A stretch of DNA of 64,000 bases from JAJDIA01 sp031555735 (GCA_031555735.1 JAVBUE010000058.1:3742-67741); one strand, 5' to 3'. Positions 25,603-34,961 are shown, counted from the first letter of the stretch. Program-made: numbers and translations. Notes: generated by a model from the letters alone, not told the origin.

Positions 25603-27096
25603 TCAGCCCTGGTCTTTGAGGATGACGTCGTGGGCGCCGCCTTCCACGATACTGGTGGATGAGACGAGGGTGATCTTGGCATTTTGTTGCAAGCGGGGGA
25701 TGGAGGTAGCGCCACAACTGCACATCGTAGCCTTCATCTTGCCAAGCGTAATATCCAGGTTGTCTTTCATCTTTCCGGCATAGGGCACATAGCTGTCCAC
25801 GCCTTCTTCGAATTTCAACGATTCGGTACCTCCCATATCATAGCGCTGCCAGTTCTTGGCGCGGTTGGAGCCTTCGCCCCAGTATTCCTTCACGAAGCTG
25901 TTTCCGATCTTCATCTTTTTGGTAGGCGATTCATCGAAGCGGGCGAAGTAACGTCCCATCATCAGGAAATCGGCTCCCATCGCCAGCGCCAGCACCATGT
26001 GGTAATCGTGTACCAGCCCGCCGTCGCTACAGATAGGGATATAGACCCCTTTTTCCCGGAAATAGTCGTCGCGCGCCTGCGCCACATCGATGATGGCGGT
26101 AGCCTGTCCGCGTCCGATCCCCTTCTGTTCACGGGTGATACAGATCGAACCGCCGCCGATACCCACCTTGATAAAGTCGGCCCCGGCATCCGCCAGGTAA
26201 TCGAATCCTTCCTTATCCACGATATTCCCGGCGCCGACAAACACTCTGTCGCCATACGTTTCCTTGATCCAGCGTAAGGTTTCGTTTTGCCATTCGGAAT
26301 ACCCGTCGGACGAGTCGATGCAAAGCACATCCACACCCGCGTTGATCAACGCCGGCACACGTTCCTGATAATCCCGCGTATTGATACCGGCGCCTACCAG
26401 CAGTTTTTTATCCGTACCGCAGAGTTCGTTGGGATTATCCCGTCGGCTGTCGTAATCCTTCCGGAAGACGAAGTACTGCAACCGCTGGTCGTCGTCGATG
26501 ATCGGCAGCTGGTTCACCTTATGATCCCAGATGAGTTGGTTGGCATCTTTCAACGACATACCCAGCCGTCCCACAATCAGTTCGGAGAAGGGGGTCATGA
26601 AATCTTTCACTTTCATATCCAGGCTGTCTCTTTCCGGGCGGTAGTCGCGGCTGGTCACCAGTCCGAGCAGTTTGCCGTGCGGCGTCCCGTCGTCGGTCAC
26701 GCCAATGGTATTGTGTTCCGTGTCGCGCACCAGCAACAGCACATCCTTCAAGGTCTGTTCGGGGGTGACGTTGGAATCGCTGATCACGAAGCCCGCTTTG
26801 AATTTCTTCACCCGGCGCACCATTTCCACCTGGTTCCCGATCGTTTGCGATCCGAAGATGAAAGACAGTCCGCCATTGCGCGCCAGTTCGATCGCCAGTT
26901 CGGGACCGGAAACAGACTGCATGATGGCAGAAACCACCGGGATATTCAATACAATCGGGGATGATTCGCCTGTTTTATGCTTCACAAGCGGGGTTTGCAA
27001 CGAGACGTTCGTCGGGATACATTCTTTCGTAGTCAGACCGGGGATAAGCAAATACTCTCCAAACGTTCTTGACACATCGTTCAAATAAATTGCCAT
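25603..27096 (-). CDS. guaB: IMP dehydrogenase, Tritrichomonas foetus-like type
   Basis: A 497-residue TIM-barrel enzyme with an inserted CBS pair (about 100-220) that oxidises IMP to XMP, the committed step to GMP. The catalytic loop reads VGIGGGSICITREQKGIGRG, with the cysteine at residue 319; NWQRYDMGG places the Arg-Tyr pair at 418-419. These residues and numbers coincide with Cys319, Arg418 and Tyr419 of T. foetus IMPDH as I remember it, and the C-terminal KITLVSSTSIVEGGAHDVI is also alike. The start at 27096 (MAIYLNDVSRTFGEYLLIPG) is chosen over a longer frame that crosses the promoter. A second, canonical guaB may exist elsewhere. Confidence 0.92.
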   Translation of the reverse strand: MAIYLNDVSRTFGEYLLIPGLTTKECIPTNVSLQTPLVKHKTGESSPIVLNIPVVSAIMQSVSGPELAIELARNGGLSFIFGSQTIGNQVEMVRRVKKFKAGFVISDSNVTPEQTLKDVLLLVRDTEHNTIGVTDDGTPHGKLLGLVTSRDYRPERDSLDMKVKDFMTPFSELIVGRLGMSLKDANQLIWDHKVNQLPIIDDDQRLQYFVFRKDYDSRRDNPNELCGTDKKLLVGAGINTRDYQERVPALINAGVDVLCIDSSDGYSEWQNETLRWIKETYGDRVFVGAGNIVDKEGFDYLADAGADFIKVGIGGGSICITREQKGIGRGQATAIIDVAQARDDYFREKGVYIPICSDGGLVHDYHMVLALAMGADFLMMGRYFARFDESPTKKMKIGNSFVKEYWGEGSNRAKNWQRYDMGGTESLKFEEGVDSYVPYAGKMKDNLDITLGKMKATMCSCGATSIPRLQQNAKITLVSSTSIVEGGAHDVILKDQG

Positions 27097-27126
27097 AAAT
27101 CTATTATTTTGCCAGATATAAGTGTA

Positions 27127-27134
27127 CAAAGGTA
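27127..27134 (-). promoter_or_regulatory. -7 box for the IMP dehydrogenase gene
   Basis: Leftward TACCTTTG, matching TAnnTTTG, 30 bases before the start codon. No convincing -33 box at the standard spacing. Confidence 0.55.
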
Positions 27135-27211
27135 ATGAAATTCGGATAGGCAACCTGCATTTTGTTAAAAAAACATGCGTATATCCGGCATAAATAGCCG
27201 GTTCGGCGCGC

Positions 27212-29269
27212 TTAAAAATGACAGGTCACCGTCAGCCAGGCCACCCGCGCGTCGCGGTTGCGCACCTGTCGCATCTGCATGGCGTCGGTATCAATATGTG
27301 TCACTTCCTCCAGACTATCGAAGAGGTTGTTGATACTCAGGTTCACCCGCAGTTTCCGCTGCATGAAGTACTGAACCAGGCCCGCATTGACACTGGCGCG
27401 GCTGTCGATATGCCCCTGCGGCGTCAGTTGGTCGGACACGATGAATCCATCCACCTGCAATTCGGTGGAGGGAGTGATCGAAATACCGGCAAACCCTTTC
27501 ACGTCCCAGCAGGTCATCGTTTTCCGTTCGTCGTATCCGGCGATACGCCCGTCGATCTCATCCCGATAGACATTCCCCGAGACACCTGCGGCGAAGAAGG
27601 AGGCCGGTGTCCAGTTCACCGACAGTTCGGCGCCTATGGTCCGGCTGTCGCCCACATTGGCTTTTTCCCAGATGGTGAGGTTGTCTGTTTCCTGTACCAC
27701 TTCCATCAGCCGGTTGGTGCGATAGCGGAAATAAGCCGCGGGGGCGATCCGCAACCGGTGCAGGTTGATCGGCCATCCCAGTTCGAGGGCATGGATAAAT
27801 TCGTCTTCCAAGCCGGTGTTTCCCTGTTTGATATGCGTGGCATCCGCCCGGTCGATAAACGGATTCAGGTCGGCTCCATACGGGCGGATCACCCGTTGGA
27901 TATACGACAGCCTGACCTCGCCCAGCGGACCGGTCTGGTAGGAAAAGCACCAGCGCGGGTAGAGATGGAAACGCGTATGCGTATCACCGGCAGCCTGTTG
28001 GCGGGAGAGTTCGGCCTGTACGCCCGCTTCGGCGGAGAACCGGTTCCAGGTCGCCGCCGCCGAGAAAAAGAGGAGATTCGTCAACCTGTCGAAGCGGAAG
28101 GTATCCGACTTCAGGGGGTTAGGCACCCAGGCATCGGCTTTCAGGTCGTTGGCATCAGCGTCATACGCCTCATCCCGGTAGCGGCCGATATATCCGGCTT
28201 GTATGCGGAGATTCCCTCCCAGCGCCCGTTCATACGACGCCGACAGGTAATAGTTATTTTTCCGCTGGCGGATAAACAGGTTGTCTTGCCCGACGATAGC
28301 GCCCGTCTGCGGATTTTCGTTAGCGAAGTCGTTATCCTCGTCGTACCCGAAATTGTTGTAATTGAAGACGACGGCCAACCGGTCCGTCGGACGGCCAAAC
28401 TGATGGTTCCACCGGGCTTCGGCGGCGTAGGCATCCTGCCGCTGGTGGTTGTAGCGATGGCGAAGCATGCGGTTGATCACCTGGCCGGCCGGGTTATACC
28501 GTATATTATTGATCTTTCCGTGCCGGTCGTAGTCCATCGCGTAATACAGTCCATATACCGAGAGCAGGTCGTTCGGACTCAGGTCGTACCCCACCGCCAG
28601 GTCGGCCACATGCACATCGGGACGGGCGGAAGCCGAATTATCCATCTCTGTAGTACCGGCAGCCGTCGTGGTGGTCTTGTTGAAGCTTCGTTCCCGGTAC
28701 TCGTGCCGGTAGTTATACTTGGCATTGATATGCCAACGGCGGGGATGCAGGTTTACCACTGCCCCGGCGTTATAGCGTTCGTTCCATCCGGCGCCCAGGG
28801 TGACGATCAGCGGGGACTCATTCGCGGTATAGCGTTTCGATTGGAGATTAAACGCACCGGCATCCCCATCGGGAACCCAATCGATGGGCGGGAAAGAGGT
28901 TACGGAGAGTTGGTCGAAAAACAAAGCCGGCAGCTGGATCAGCACATCGCCATTGTATTCTTCCAGCAAGCCATAGGGTATTCCGTTAATCAGCAAGCCC
29001 GAGCGGCCTGATCCGCGGAATACCACCCCGCCTTCGATATCCGTGACAACCGACGGGAGTTGGCGAAGGGCTTCCGCCGTGGAACCGGTGAGGCTGGTCA
29101 GGTTGTTGTCCACATCCAACCGTTTCACCTCGCCGATACCCACCCCGGTGAGGCGTTTACCCAACACATCCACCCGTTGCAATACAATGGTTGTATCCAC
29201 AGGCGTTTGTGACATTGCGGCCCCTGCCAGGGAAAGACAGGCGACCCATAAACAGACTGCTTTTTTCAT
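27212..29269 (-). CDS. TonB-dependent outer-membrane receptor
   Basis: A 685-residue outer-membrane protein. It has a signal peptide (MKKAVCLWVACLSLAGAAMS), a plug domain (about 30-140; AEALRQLPSVVTDIEGGVVF, RSGLLINGIPYGL) and a C-terminal beta barrel ending in phenylalanine (WLTVTCHF), the usual barrel signal. It lacks the carboxypeptidase-like N-terminal extension of SusC proteins and has no SusD partner. Such receptors import siderophores, cobalamin or other large ligands; the ligand cannot be told here. The neighbours give no operon context. Confidence 0.92.
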   Translation of the reverse strand: MKKAVCLWVACLSLAGAAMSQTPVDTTIVLQRVDVLGKRLTGVGIGEVKRLDVDNNLTSLTGSTAEALRQLPSVVTDIEGGVVFRGSGRSGLLINGIPYGLLEEYNGDVLIQLPALFFDQLSVTSFPPIDWVPDGDAGAFNLQSKRYTANESPLIVTLGAGWNERYNAGAVVNLHPRRWHINAKYNYRHEYRERSFNKTTTTAAGTTEMDNSASARPDVHVADLAVGYDLSPNDLLSVYGLYYAMDYDRHGKINNIRYNPAGQVINRMLRHRYNHQRQDAYAAEARWNHQFGRPTDRLAVVFNYNNFGYDEDNDFANENPQTGAIVGQDNLFIRQRKNNYYLSASYERALGGNLRIQAGYIGRYRDEAYDADANDLKADAWVPNPLKSDTFRFDRLTNLLFFSAAATWNRFSAEAGVQAELSRQQAAGDTHTRFHLYPRWCFSYQTGPLGEVRLSYIQRVIRPYGADLNPFIDRADATHIKQGNTGLEDEFIHALELGWPINLHRLRIAPAAYFRYRTNRLMEVVQETDNLTIWEKANVGDSRTIGAELSVNWTPASFFAAGVSGNVYRDEIDGRIAGYDERKTMTCWDVKGFAGISITPSTELQVDGFIVSDQLTPQGHIDSRASVNAGLVQYFMQRKLRVNLSINNLFDSLEEVTHIDTDAMQMRQVRNRDARVAWLTVTCHF

Positions 29270-29292
29270 GTGATTTCCGTTTAGATTAAAAA

Positions 29293-29325
29293 TAAAAAAG
29301 TCTGTATGGTATAAGCATACAGACT
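29293..29325 (-). terminator. Terminator of the small lipoprotein gene
   Basis: AGTCTGTATG at 29299-29308 and CATACAGACT at 29316-29325 form a perfect ten-pair stem; read leftwards it is followed by six T residues. Confidence 0.9.
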
Positions 29326-29349
29326 AACGCATAAGAGCTCGAGCTACGA

Positions 29350-29556
29350 TTAGTTAGCGGGAGTCACTTCTTCTACGGTTGCAGAATCTGTTGCAGCTAC
29401 TTCCACAATGGCAGAATCAGCTTCTGCTACTGTTGTTTCTTCTACTACTGTTTCTGTTTCAGCCACTGCTTCAGTTGATTCAGCAGACTTGTTGTTTCCG
29501 CAAGAAGCGAATGTGAATGTTGCCACGCAAGCAACAAATGCGACGAACTTTTTCAT
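29350..29556 (-). CDS. Small acidic lipoprotein
   Basis: A 68-residue protein with a lipoprotein signal (MKKFVAFVACVATFTFASCG, lipidation at the cysteine of FASC). The mature part is 49 residues of low-complexity acidic sequence rich in E, A, T and V (AESTEAVAETETVVEETTVA) and is probably unfolded. It has its own promoter with an overlapping palindrome and its own strong terminator, so it is an independently controlled single-gene unit. Function unknown. Small lipoproteins of this kind are common in Bacteroidetes. Confidence 0.85.
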   Translation of the reverse strand: MKKFVAFVACVATFTFASCGNNKSAESTEAVAETETVVEETTVAEADSAIVEVAATDSATVEEVTPAN

Positions 29557-29608
29557 TTACCCAATTTTTTAAATAACTATTAAAAACCACTGTGATTGTA
29601 ATTCGGCA

Positions 29609-29645
29609 CAAAAGTATGGATTAAGTATATATGTTGTACAACATA
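29609..29645 (-). promoter_or_regulatory. Promoter of the small lipoprotein gene with 16-base palindrome
   Basis: Leftward TACTTTTG at 29609-29616 is a consensus -7 box, 53 bases before the start codon. About 14 bases further upstream lies a perfect palindrome TATGTTGTACAACATA (29630-29645), which covers the -33 area and looks like an operator. Confidence 0.7.
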
Positions 29646-29711
29646 AACCAAACTTTTTTTAAAATATTTTTTAATAGCTTGACAAATGGGTAATATCGGC
29701 CTGTTCTGCCT

Positions 29712-31376
29712 TCAATAATTACTATACAAATACCGCTTAATACTCTTTTTAGGCGTTTTTTCGAACTCGGTCGGATACAACTGAAGCGACGACACAGCCT
29801 CGTAAGGAGCGAGTAATTTGTTCAGTTCGATCCGGTTTTGTTCCATGATAGTCCCCAGGTCGCTGTGGGATATACCGGTCATATCCACCGCTTCGTAATC
29901 GGGATACACGAGGCCGACCAGCTTACGGTCTTTCTCGATCACCAGGCTTTCCATCACAAAGGGCAGGTTGTTCAGTTTCGACTCGATCTCTTCGGGATAG
30001 ATATTCTGTCCGCTTGATCCGAGGATCATCGTTTTACTGCGGCCACGGATAAAGATCCGCTTTTGCGGGTCGATCGTTCCCAGGTCGCCGGTCTTCAGCC
30101 ATCCATCTTCCGTGAACACTTTCCGGGTCGCGTCTTCATTCTTATAATACCCCTTCATCACGTTCTCCCCGCGCACCTGTATTTCTCCTACCTTATTATA
30201 GGGGTCGGACGAGTCGATGCGCACCTCCATGATCTGCTTCAGTATCTGGCCGCAGGAACCGGGAATATATTCCTTGTTGCTGTCGTAGCTGATCAGCGGG
30301 CCACATTCGGTCATCCCATACCCGATGGTAAAGGGAAACTTGATCTTGTAGAGGAAGTCGGTCACCTCCTGGTTCATCGCCGCACCGCCTACAATCACTT
30401 CACGGAAGCGTCCGCCCAACGCGTCAGACAGGCTCTTGCGTATCTGCGCGTAAATACGGGTATCCAGCAAGGGAATACTCATCGCCAGCTTCAACGTAAG
30501 TTTATTAAGTTGCGGCAGGATCATCTTCTTGTATATCTTCTCCAGGATCAGGGGTACGGTAATGATGAGGTTGGGCTTGATCTCTTCAAACGCCTTCATC
30601 AATATCTTGGGAGAGGGCGACTTGCCCAGGAAATACACATGGGCGCCAAATGCCATGGGAACCAGGAAATTGAAGGTACAACTATACGCATGCGCCAACG
30701 GGAGGAAGCAAAGCATCCGTTCGCCCCGGAAGATCACGTCCAGCGTCCGGGCATATACCACGTTGCCCGCCAGGTTGTTGCCCGTCAGCATCACGCCCTT
30801 GCTGAAACCGGTTGTGCCGGAGGTATAATTGAGCAATACTACTTTATCATTATCCAACTCGGCATATTTGATGTCTTCTTTCGTAAAACCGTTGGGATAT
30901 TTCTCCGCCATCTTTTCATCCAGCGCAAGCATGAGCTTCTGGATATTCTCCCCGTCGCGCTGATGCAGGCAACGCAGGTCCGACAACGAAAATACCGCGC
31001 GTATTTCTTCAATCTTGTCTTCTTCGAGCGAATCCCAGATCCGGTCGCTCACAAACAAAAAGACCGATTCGGAATGGTTGATGATATGATGTACATCATT
31101 CGGACTGAAATCCTGGAGGATGGGAACAATGATTGCGCCATAGCTGACCGCCGCCATATAAACCACGCACCAGCGGGAGCAGTCTTTGCCGATCAGGGCG
31201 ATTTTATCTCCGCGCCGTATCTGGCATTCATGGAAGATCAGATGGATCCGGGCGATTTCTTTGGCTACGTCGCCAAAGGTATAACTGGTGGATTTGCCGT
31301 AGTCAGACAATGCAGGAAGCGACCAGTTTTCTTTAAAACTGTGTTCGTACAGTTTAATAAAATTCTCGTTGATCAT
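29712..31376 (-). CDS. Long-chain acyl-CoA synthetase (AMP-forming)
   Basis: A 554-residue ANL-family enzyme that activates a fatty acid with ATP and CoA. Motifs in order: LLNYTSGTTGFSKGVMLTGN (phosphate-binding loop), IGYGMTECGPL, DGWLKTGDLGTID and a C-terminal FEKTPKKSIKRYLY with the catalytic lysine region. FadD/FAA-like sequences of this length are usual in Bacteroidetes, which use them to recycle fatty acids into membrane lipid. Single gene, divergent from mtaB. Confidence 0.92.
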   Translation of the reverse strand: MINENFIKLYEHSFKENWSLPALSDYGKSTSYTFGDVAKEIARIHLIFHECQIRRGDKIALIGKDCSRWCVVYMAAVSYGAIIVPILQDFSPNDVHHIINHSESVFLFVSDRIWDSLEEDKIEEIRAVFSLSDLRCLHQRDGENIQKLMLALDEKMAEKYPNGFTKEDIKYAELDNDKVVLLNYTSGTTGFSKGVMLTGNNLAGNVVYARTLDVIFRGERMLCFLPLAHAYSCTFNFLVPMAFGAHVYFLGKSPSPKILMKAFEEIKPNLIITVPLILEKIYKKMILPQLNKLTLKLAMSIPLLDTRIYAQIRKSLSDALGGRFREVIVGGAAMNQEVTDFLYKIKFPFTIGYGMTECGPLISYDSNKEYIPGSCGQILKQIMEVRIDSSDPYNKVGEIQVRGENVMKGYYKNEDATRKVFTEDGWLKTGDLGTIDPQKRIFIRGRSKTMILGSSGQNIYPEEIESKLNNLPFVMESLVIEKDRKLVGLVYPDYEAVDMTGISHSDLGTIMEQNRIELNKLLAPYEAVSSLQLYPTEFEKTPKKSIKRYLYSNY

Positions 31377-31461
31377 AGCACATTTATGTGATTTATGTGC
31401 AAAATTAGATATAAAAAGCGTAGATTACAATAAAAAGGAAGAAGAACATCCGCCTTTTATA

Positions 31462-31469
31462 TAACTTTG
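31462..31469 (+). promoter_or_regulatory. -7 box for mtaB
   Basis: TAACTTTG, matching TAnnTTTG, 20 bases ahead of the mtaB ATG. A -33 box is not evident. Confidence 0.6.
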
Positions 31470-31488
31470 CCGCCGAAACGTGAGATAA

Positions 31489-32805
31489 ATGATAGACAAT
31501 ACCGTATTTAATAATAAGAAAGCCGCGTATTTCACCCTGGGATGCAAGCTCAATTTCGCGGAGACATCCGCCATCGGGAAAACATTGGCAGGGCAGGGCA
31601 TACGTAAAGCCCGGCCGGGTGAAAAAGCGGATATCTGCATCATCAATACCTGTTCGGTGACCGAGCTGGCCGATAAAAAATGCCGCCAGGCTATCCGGCG
31701 GATCGGGAAGCAACACCCGGGCGCGTTCATGGTAGTCACCGGTTGCTACGCCCAACTCAAGCCGGAAGAGATCGCTACGATAGAAGGGGTGGATCTGGTC
31801 TTAGGCTCCGAACAGAAAACAGATATACTCCCCTACCTGGAAAAGCTGGACAAAGCCACGGAGAAAGGGTGTATCGTCACCTCCTCAACCAAAGACATCC
31901 GTACGTTTGTCCCCTCTTGTTCGGCCGACGACCGTACCCGCCACTTCCTGAAAGTACAAGACGGCTGTGATTATTACTGCAGCTACTGCACCATTCCCTT
32001 TGCCCGGGGCAGAAGCCGGAACGGGACGATCGGCAGCCTGGTTGCTCAGGCGCAGGAGGTAGCGGCGGCAGGTGGGAAAGAGATTGTGCTGACTGGGGTG
32101 AATATCGGTGATTTCGGCAAAACAACCGGCGAGCAACTGATCGACCTGATCCGCGCCCTTGATGAGGTGGAAGGTATCGACCGCTATCGGATCTCTTCCA
32201 TAGAGCCGAACCTGATCACCGACGAAGCCATCGAATTTGTTGCCGCCAGCCAACGGTTCGCCCCGCACTTCCATATCCCGTTGCAAAGCGGTTGCGATGC
32301 CGTCTTGTCCCTGATGCGCCGGCGTTACGATACCTCGCTGTTCCGGCATAAGATCGAGAAAATCAAGGAAATCCTTCCCCATGCATTTATCGGGGTGGAT
32401 GTGATTGTAGGCACACGCGGCGAAACCGACGCCTGGTTTGAAGAAACCCGGCAGTTTATCGAAAGCCTTGCCATCAGCCAGCTGCATGTATTCAACTACT
32501 CCGAACGGCCGGGTACGCAGGCGTTGCAGATCGACCATGTGGTCGATCCGAAAACACGGCAGACCCGCAGCCAGCAGCTACTCGACCTGTCCGAACGGAA
32601 ATGGAAAGCCTTCTACGCTTCCTGCCGGGGCAAGGAAGCCCGGGTATTGTTCGAACAGACCAAAAAGGGAGCCTTCATGCATGGGTTTACCGAAAACTAC
32701 GTCAGGGTGGAAGCACCTTACGACGCCAGCCTCATCAACCGGACACATCCCGTGACATTGGGTGATTGGAACAGGGAACAAACGGCTTTACGCATCAACA
32801 GCTAA
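31489..32805 (+). CDS. mtaB: tRNA (N6-threonylcarbamoyladenosine-37-C2) methylthiotransferase
   Basis: A 438-residue radical SAM enzyme that adds a methylthio group to t6A37 in tRNAs reading ANN codons. The N-terminal UPF0004 domain has its cluster cysteines in FTLGCKLNFAE and INTCSVTE, with a third in VVTGCYAQL. The radical SAM triad is CDYYCSYC near residue 160. The C-terminal TRAM-like region starts after about 375. MtaB rather than MiaB or RimO is chosen from the shorter N terminus and LGCKLN motif. It is followed two bases later by the lipid A acyltransferase. Confidence 0.94.
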   Translation: MIDNTVFNNKKAAYFTLGCKLNFAETSAIGKTLAGQGIRKARPGEKADICIINTCSVTELADKKCRQAIRRIGKQHPGAFMVVTGCYAQLKPEEIATIEGVDLVLGSEQKTDILPYLEKLDKATEKGCIVTSSTKDIRTFVPSCSADDRTRHFLKVQDGCDYYCSYCTIPFARGRSRNGTIGSLVAQAQEVAAAGGKEIVLTGVNIGDFGKTTGEQLIDLIRALDEVEGIDRYRISSIEPNLITDEAIEFVAASQRFAPHFHIPLQSGCDAVLSLMRRRYDTSLFRHKIEKIKEILPHAFIGVDVIVGTRGETDAWFEETRQFIESLAISQLHVFNYSERPGTQALQIDHVVDPKTRQTRSQQLLDLSERKWKAFYASCRGKEARVLFEQTKKGAFMHGFTENYVRVEAPYDASLINRTHPVTLGDWNREQTALRINS

Positions 32806-32807
32806 TC

Positions 32808-33701
32808 ATGGGAAACAAAATCATCTACGGCTTACTCTACGGCTGGGTTAAATTACATGCCCTGCTTCCTATACGCGTACTATATATATATGCCGACCTG
32901 CTGTATGTGCTCATCTATTATGTGGCGCGTTACCGGCTGAAGGTAGTGCGCCGCAACATGAAAGCCTCTTTCCCCGACAAATCCCCGGCAGAGCTTCGTC
33001 AATTGGAGAAAGCGTTCTACCGCCACTTTGGCGATTACATCGTGGAAAGCTTCAAGCTGGCACATATCAGCCTGGAAGAGATACAGCGGCGCGCCTGGAT
33101 AAACAACCCGGAGGTAGTGGACGAGTTGATGGCGCAAGGACATACCTGCCTGGTTTTACTGATGGGACATTACGGTAACTGGGAATGGTTCACCGGTTCG
33201 GGATCCCAGTTTGAAGAGGCCTGCATCTATCAGATATACCGTCCGCTGAACAGCCCGGCCATGGATCGCCTGTTTATCAACCTCCGCACACAGTTCGGCT
33301 CGCGGGGGATCAAAAAGAACGATACGATCCGCGACATCATCAAGCTCAAACAGGAACGGACACGTTCGGTGGTGATCTTCCTCGCCGACCAGACACCCAG
33401 CAAAGGCAACCTGCATTACTGGACGAACTTCCTGAACCAGGAATCATCCATCCTGAACGGCCCAGAACGCATCGCCCGCAAACTGGATCTGCCGGTTATA
33501 TTCCTCGACGTACAGAAAAAACGGAGGGGATATTATACGGTGGATATGCAACTGATCACGGCAGAAGCACGGAATACGCCCGAGAACTGGATCACCGAAC
33601 AGTATGCCCGCCGGATGGAGCAGAGTATCCTGCGCAATCCGGCCTTCTGGCTGTGGACACATAAGCGCTGGAAGCACAAACGGCCCACATCAACCCCCTG
33701 A
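32808..33701 (+). CDS. Lipid A biosynthesis acyltransferase (LpxL/HtrB family)
   Basis: A 297-residue membrane-associated lysophospholipid acyltransferase-type enzyme that adds a secondary acyl chain to lipid A. It has an N-terminal hydrophobic stretch (VLYIYADLLYVLIYYVA), the catalytic H-x4-E in LLMGHYGNWEWF, and VVIFLADQTPSKGN as the second block. The ATG at 32808 is used; the longer frame overlaps mtaB. It lies two bases after mtaB and six before a glycosyltransferase, probably one transcript. Confidence 0.92.
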   Translation: MGNKIIYGLLYGWVKLHALLPIRVLYIYADLLYVLIYYVARYRLKVVRRNMKASFPDKSPAELRQLEKAFYRHFGDYIVESFKLAHISLEEIQRRAWINNPEVVDELMAQGHTCLVLLMGHYGNWEWFTGSGSQFEEACIYQIYRPLNSPAMDRLFINLRTQFGSRGIKKNDTIRDIIKLKQERTRSVVIFLADQTPSKGNLHYWTNFLNQESSILNGPERIARKLDLPVIFLDVQKKRRGYYTVDMQLITAEARNTPENWITEQYARRMEQSILRNPAFWLWTHKRWKHKRPTSTP

Positions 33702-33706
33702 TACGC

Positions 33707-34777
33707 ATGGATCAACCTGTTGCCCACATACCCGCCAAGCGCGTATCCGTCGTCATCCTGAACTGGAACGGACGATCGCTGCTGGACACCTTCCTTCCCG
33801 GCGTATTGCGATACAGTCCCGACAGCATCGCCGAGGTGGTGGTAGCCGACAATGGATCTACCGATGATTCCGTCGCCCTGCTGCAAGAACGTTTCCCTTC
33901 CGTCCGCCTGATCCGGCTGGATCGGAATTATGGTTTTGCGGAAGGTTACAACCGAGCGATTCAACAGATCACATCCCCCTATACCGTGCTGCTAAACAGC
34001 GATGTGGAGGTGACCGACGGTTGGCTCGACGCCCCGCTGGCGACTTTGGACAGCACACCGGCTATCGCCTGTGTACAACCCAAGATACGGTCGCACCGCC
34101 ACCGGTCGGCCTTCGAATATGCCGGCGCCTGCGGTGGATACCTCGACAAATACGGCTATCCATTCTGCCGGGGACGTATCCTGCATGTGGTGGAAGAAGA
34201 CAATGGGCAGTACGACGCTCCCGCCGATCTGCTGTGGGCCAGCGGAGCCTGTTTGTTTATCCGCACCTCCGTCTATCTGCAGGAAGGCGGATTAGACGCC
34301 ACCTTCTTTGCCCATCAGGAAGAGATTGATCTGTGCTGGCGGCTCCGGAACCGCGGTTACCGCATCCTGTGCACGCCCCAATCCGTGGTTTATCATGTGG
34401 GAGGAGCCACGTTGCAGACGGAGAGCCCGCGGAAAACCTTCCTCAATTTCCGCAACAACCTGTTGATGCTGTACAAGAACCTGCCCGAAAAGGAATTAGC
34501 CCCGGTAATGCGCCGCCGCTTCTGGCTGGATTATATCGCCGCCGCCAAGTTCCTGGTCGCCGGGCATCCGGCCAATGCCAAAGCCGTGTATGAGGCGCGC
34601 CGGGCGTACCATGCACTGAAGCCACACTATGCCGACATTCGGAAAGCGAACCTGAGACAAACAATAAGCCCGATGTTGCCCGAACTGCTTCCACAAAGTA
34701 TGCTTGCCTTGTTTTATCTGCGCGGAATCAAACGTTTTTCCGCCGTCCCGTTCGTCCAAAACATGCCAAACAATTGA
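33707..34777 (+). CDS. Family 2 glycosyltransferase
   Basis: A 356-residue GT-A enzyme. The opening VSVVILNWNGRSLLDTFLPG, the NDP-sugar site VVVADNGSTDDSVALL and the metal-binding LLNSDVEV near residue 90 are typical, and FFAHQEEIDLCWRLRNRGY is the conserved acceptor-side ED motif of rhamnosyltransferase-like members. It lies six bases after the LpxL-type gene, which suggests a role in lipopolysaccharide or another surface glycan. Donor and acceptor are unknown. Confidence 0.9.
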   Translation: MDQPVAHIPAKRVSVVILNWNGRSLLDTFLPGVLRYSPDSIAEVVVADNGSTDDSVALLQERFPSVRLIRLDRNYGFAEGYNRAIQQITSPYTVLLNSDVEVTDGWLDAPLATLDSTPAIACVQPKIRSHRHRSAFEYAGACGGYLDKYGYPFCRGRILHVVEEDNGQYDAPADLLWASGACLFIRTSVYLQEGGLDATFFAHQEEIDLCWRLRNRGYRILCTPQSVVYHVGGATLQTESPRKTFLNFRNNLLMLYKNLPEKELAPVMRRRFWLDYIAAAKFLVAGHPANAKAVYEARRAYHALKPHYADIRKANLRQTISPMLPELLPQSMLALFYLRGIKRFSAVPFVQNMPNN

Positions 34778-34794
34778 TTGCAAGGTTTTATTAA

Positions 34795-34884
34795 TGGTTT
34801 GAAGGCTATGTGGAGGAAGTACCGTTTACCGTAAAAGAAGGAACGGTTACCCATTGTGACATCGCACTGATTGAAAAGCAGTAA
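34795..34884 (+). pseudogene. Remnant of the 3' end of a lost gene
   Basis: Directly after a TAA, an open frame of 29 codons reads WFEGYVEEVPFTVKEGTVTH and CDIALIEKQ before a stop. It has the look of a real protein end, like the last strands of a carboxypeptidase-regulatory or similar beta-sandwich domain, but there is no start codon and no upstream frame. I read it as the leftover tail of a deleted gene. It could be chance. Confidence 0.4.
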
Positions 34885-34961
34885 AAAAGCGGTACCGGCA
34901 ATCACACATCCCTCCTTCAATCCGCATAAGCGGCATCTACTACCAGATCAGGAACCTTCTC

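Noticed and set aside
27218..29011. 597-residue open frame on the plus strand opposite the TonB receptor
   Set aside because: Shadow frame caused by GC-rich third positions; the minus strand encodes a complete receptor with signal peptide and C-terminal phenylalanine.
30063..31391. 442-residue plus-strand frame opposite the acyl-CoA synthetase
   Set aside because: No domain seen; the minus strand has all ANL motifs.
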